Notes under the pieces: model-generated
What the model was told of the DNA's origin: nothing
Database searches by the model: none
What the model saw: the letters and a program-made list of their open reading frames with translations, nothing else
Assembly: GCA_031431475.1 (NCBI GenBank)
Contig: JANPDL010000019.1
Span: forward strand, 1-64,000
Reading direction: 5' to 3'
Source: JADCCX01 sp031431475
GTDB lineage: Bacteria; Pseudomonadota; Alphaproteobacteria; Rhizobiales; Beijerinckiaceae
DNA: 64,000 nucleotides
Shown: positions 62,313 to 64,000 of the stretch, piece after piece
Layout: every line of letters begins with the position of its first letter
Position numbering within the stretch: the first letter of the stretch is position 1
Translations under genes and position numbers: made by a program

Positions 62313-63166
62313 GCGGCGTAACGGTCAGCGTTGGTGCCGTAATAGTTGATGTAGCGTGGGTCGATATCAGCCACGCGCAGGATGATCAGCACATCCGTCG
62401 TACCGAACTGCTGGTCGATGACCGCGCCTTCGCCGATGCGGGCACCGATCCTGAGATAGCCCTTCAGCAACGGTGGAAGGTTGGTCAGCGCCCTTTTCGG
62501 GTTGATCGCTTCTTTCGGAAGAACATTCATTGGCCGGAAGCGCCGATCAACCGCTCTGGCATCCCAGTTCGGGGTGGGACGGGCGAAATGATGCAGGAAG
62601 GCCAGTTCCTCTTGCATCTGCTCGGGACGAACGCCCTCAAGGCTGGCGCAGCCGAACATCACATCAACGCGGTGATGCAGCACATAGGCCCAGATGCCCT
62701 GCCATAGGAGCTCCACTGTCTTCTTGTTGCGGTAAGATGCCAGCACACAGGAGCGGCCAAGTTCCAGAAAGCGCTGGTCGGGGTGACGATTGAGCAGTGG
62801 CACGATGTCGAATTCACTGGCGCTGTAGAAGCCGAAATGGCGCTCGGCCACATCCGCTCTGAGAAGGCGGTAGGTGCCCACAACCTTTGGGCGCTTCACC
62901 TTCATCGGGCCAGATCTGTGATCGTGATCGATGACCAGAAGATGGTCGCAGATACGGTCAAAAGCATCCTTGTCGCGGCGCACCAGCTTCAGATGTGCGG
63001 GCGCAACGGCGGACATTTCCTCGTAGAAAACCTTGTATCGCAGCCGCTGTGCCTTGCGGATTTCCTTGCGCGTCGTGGCGAGTCGCACTTCCAGCGCACC
63101 CAGCCGCCCCAGTACAACTGGCAGCCCCATTGTGTCGCGCACGATCTGGCGACGAGGCTTCATCAT
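62309..63166 (-). CDS. olsB: GNAT-family N-acyltransferase, OlsB-like (ornithine lipid synthesis)
   Basis: 285 residues from the ATG at 63166 with GAGGGA upstream; the frame is open to 63331. The region RKAQRLRYKVFYEEM, DHLLVIDH and the later LELGRSCVLASYRNKK fit the OlsB family, which acylates ornithine with 3-hydroxyacyl-ACP to give lyso-ornithine lipid. The second acyltransferase OlsA is not in this window. Membrane-associated in the cytosol. Convergent with pmtA. Confidence 0.8.
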   Translation of the reverse strand: MMKPRRQIVRDTMGLPVVLGRLGALEVRLATTRKEIRKAQRLRYKVFYEEMSAVAPAHLKLVRRDKDAFDRICDHLLVIDHDHRSGPMKVKRPKVVGTYRLLRADVAERHFGFYSASEFDIVPLLNRHPDQRFLELGRSCVLASYRNKKTVELLWQGIWAYVLHHRVDVMFGCASLEGVRPEQMQEELAFLHHFARPTPNWDARAVDRRFRPMNVLPKEAINPKRALTNLPPLLKGYLRIGARIGEGAVIDQQFGTTDVLIILRVADIDPRYINYYGTNADRYAA

Positions 63167-63327
63167 GCCGTTTCCCTCGGGAGGGCCCTTCATCAGGATC
63201 GGACGCATCGTGTCAAACATCTTGCGAAGATTGGCGGTGACAGCGAATTGCACGAATTGAGCTCCCGGTCGAGTATCGACAATCGGAGCCAGTGTTCGCC
63301 AACAGAATTGTGACGTTTGTGGAAACT

Positions 63328-64000
63328 TCAAGCCGCTTTGGCGGTTCTTTGCCGGTAACGGGCTGCATCCTGCACAAAGGCACCCATCGCACCCCTGTCC
63401 ATGGGCTTGGGCAGGAACACATCAAAGCCAGCAGCAAGGCACGCTGCGCGGTCTTCGGCGAAGGCATTGGCGGTCATGGCCGCAATCAGCAGCGGAGCAT
63501 GCTCGGCAGCGGCTTCCACCGAGCGGATGTGGCTGACGACGGATTTGCCGTCCATACCCGGCATGCGCACATCAAGGACAGCGGCATCGAAGACCGCACC
63601 CGTGCCATGGATTGAGGCGAGTGCGGCAGCCAGTGCGGAGGCACCATCCTTGACCCAGGTGACTGTTGCACCGTGTTTTTCCAGCAGTCTGGTAGCGAGC
63701 AGCGCGTTGATGTCGTTGTCCTCTGCCAGCAGCACCGAGATGCCGGATTGCTGTTTGGCAGTATCTGCAACGGGATGATTGTCTGAAATGGCCGGGTCCG
63801 GAAAGGTCTCGCCCAGCCTTGCAAATAGTGAACGGGGGCGGATCGGCTTGACGAGATAGCCGTCAAAGCCCGCCTCGTCGGGGGAGCCGAAGCTGCGGCG
63901 CTCGTAAGGTGAAAGCATCACCAGCCGCTGGCCGGTGCCTGCGGTGCGGGCGACGAGGGCGAGCTGGCGGGTTTCCTCCTCGCCAAGCCCGCAATCGATG
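63328..64000 (-). CDS. Hybrid sensor histidine kinase, C-terminal part (cut by window edge)
   Basis: At least 224 residues, open to the end of the window on the minus strand. The end of one receiver domain (GYLVKPIRPRSLFARL) is followed by a second complete receiver with acidic EDNDIN, phospho-acceptor Asp in AAVLDVRMPGMDG and the Lys in LPKPMDRG. The kinase domain is beyond the edge. Such two-receiver tails belong to phosphorelay hybrid kinases. The last residues (RYRQRTAKAA) are basic. Confidence 0.85.
   Translation of the reverse strand, partial: IDCGLGEEETRQLALVARTAGTGQRLVMLSPYERRSFGSPDEAGFDGYLVKPIRPRSLFARLGETFPDPAISDNHPVADTAKQQSGISVLLAEDNDINALLATRLLEKHGATVTWVKDGASALAAALASIHGTGAVFDAAVLDVRMPGMDGKSVVSHIRSVEAAAEHAPLLIAAMTANAFAEDRAACLAAGFDVFLPKPMDRGAMGAFVQDAARYRQRTAKAA

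Noticed and set aside
1..64000. Searched by eye for tRNA, rRNA, CRISPR repeats and phage genes
   Set aside because: No convincing cloverleaf, rRNA stretch, regularly spaced direct repeats or phage structural gene was recognised; a tRNA scan would settle the first.

Overview
The window looks like chromosomal DNA of an alphaproteobacterium, most likely of the order Hyphomicrobiales (Rhizobiales). The reasons are GC-rich coding sequence throughout, a very large 1.56-kilo-residue NAD-dependent glutamate dehydrogenase, three tandem Omp25/Omp31-type beta-barrel genes, the rpoN-hpf-ptsN block, genes for phosphatidylcholine-type (PmtA) and ornithine-lipid (OlsB) membrane lipids, and intergenic palindromic repeats of the kind scattered in rhizobial genomes. 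The species cannot be told from the sequence. I saw no rRNA, tRNA, CRISPR array, complete insertion sequence or prophage.

Layout. 1-1.2 kb: SAM methyltransferase and DUF486 membrane protein. 1.3-5.7 kb: ybgC-tolQ-tolR-tolA-tolB, without pal. 5.7-10.3 kb: ABC exporter, class I glutamine amidotransferase, EamA transporter, AhpD-like protein. 10.5-17.3 kb: a translationally coupled run of NAD-glutamate dehydrogenase, UMF1-type MFS transporter and pgeF. 17.3-21.5 kb: kup, leuC and two small membrane proteins. 21.5-26.4 kb: an SSS-like membrane protein divergent from an orphan LuxR-type response regulator, then three exported proteins. 26.4-27.8 kb: palindromic repeats followed by a strikingly AT-rich patch holding one frameshifted membrane-protein gene. 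27.8-30.9 kb: moaA, DUF971, an SDR and a glycosyltransferase. 31.1-33.5 kb: the outer-membrane barrel triplet. 33.6-37.7 kb: GST, cold-shock protein, a 27-residue membrane microprotein with its own terminator, DUF2798, an extensin-like lipoprotein, a small secreted protein and a dual-specificity phosphatase. 37.8-39.9 kb: an adenine DNA methyltransferase with a nuclease-like tail, bracketed by two copies of one palindromic element. 39.9-44.9 kb: DUF900 lipoprotein hydrolase, aldo/keto reductase, TMEM43 homologue, a frameshifted SRPBCC gene and a MarR-type regulator. 45-50.3 kb: complete peptide ABC importer with a fused double ATPase. 50.3-58.7 kb: TctC-like binding protein, fabI, phosphoglycerate-mutase-like phosphatase, ccdA plus a thioredoxin, aroC, NDUFA9-like protein, amine-oxidase-like flavoprotein and glucokinase. 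58.7-61.5 kb: ptsN, hpf and rpoN. 61.7-64 kb: pmtA and olsB (convergent, overlapping) and the C-terminal end of a hybrid histidine kinase that runs off the window.

Most of the window is ordinary core chromosome concerned with the cell envelope (tol, Omp25, OlsB, PmtA, extensin-like protein, PgeF, CcdA) and central metabolism. The accessory signals are the bracketed methyltransferase cassette at 37.8-39.9 kb and the AT-rich patch at 26.9-27.8 kb; both lie beside the same palindromic repeat family. I did not find a clear new multi-gene system. These two loci, the microprotein at 35.0 kb and the symporter-like/response-regulator pair are the best leads.
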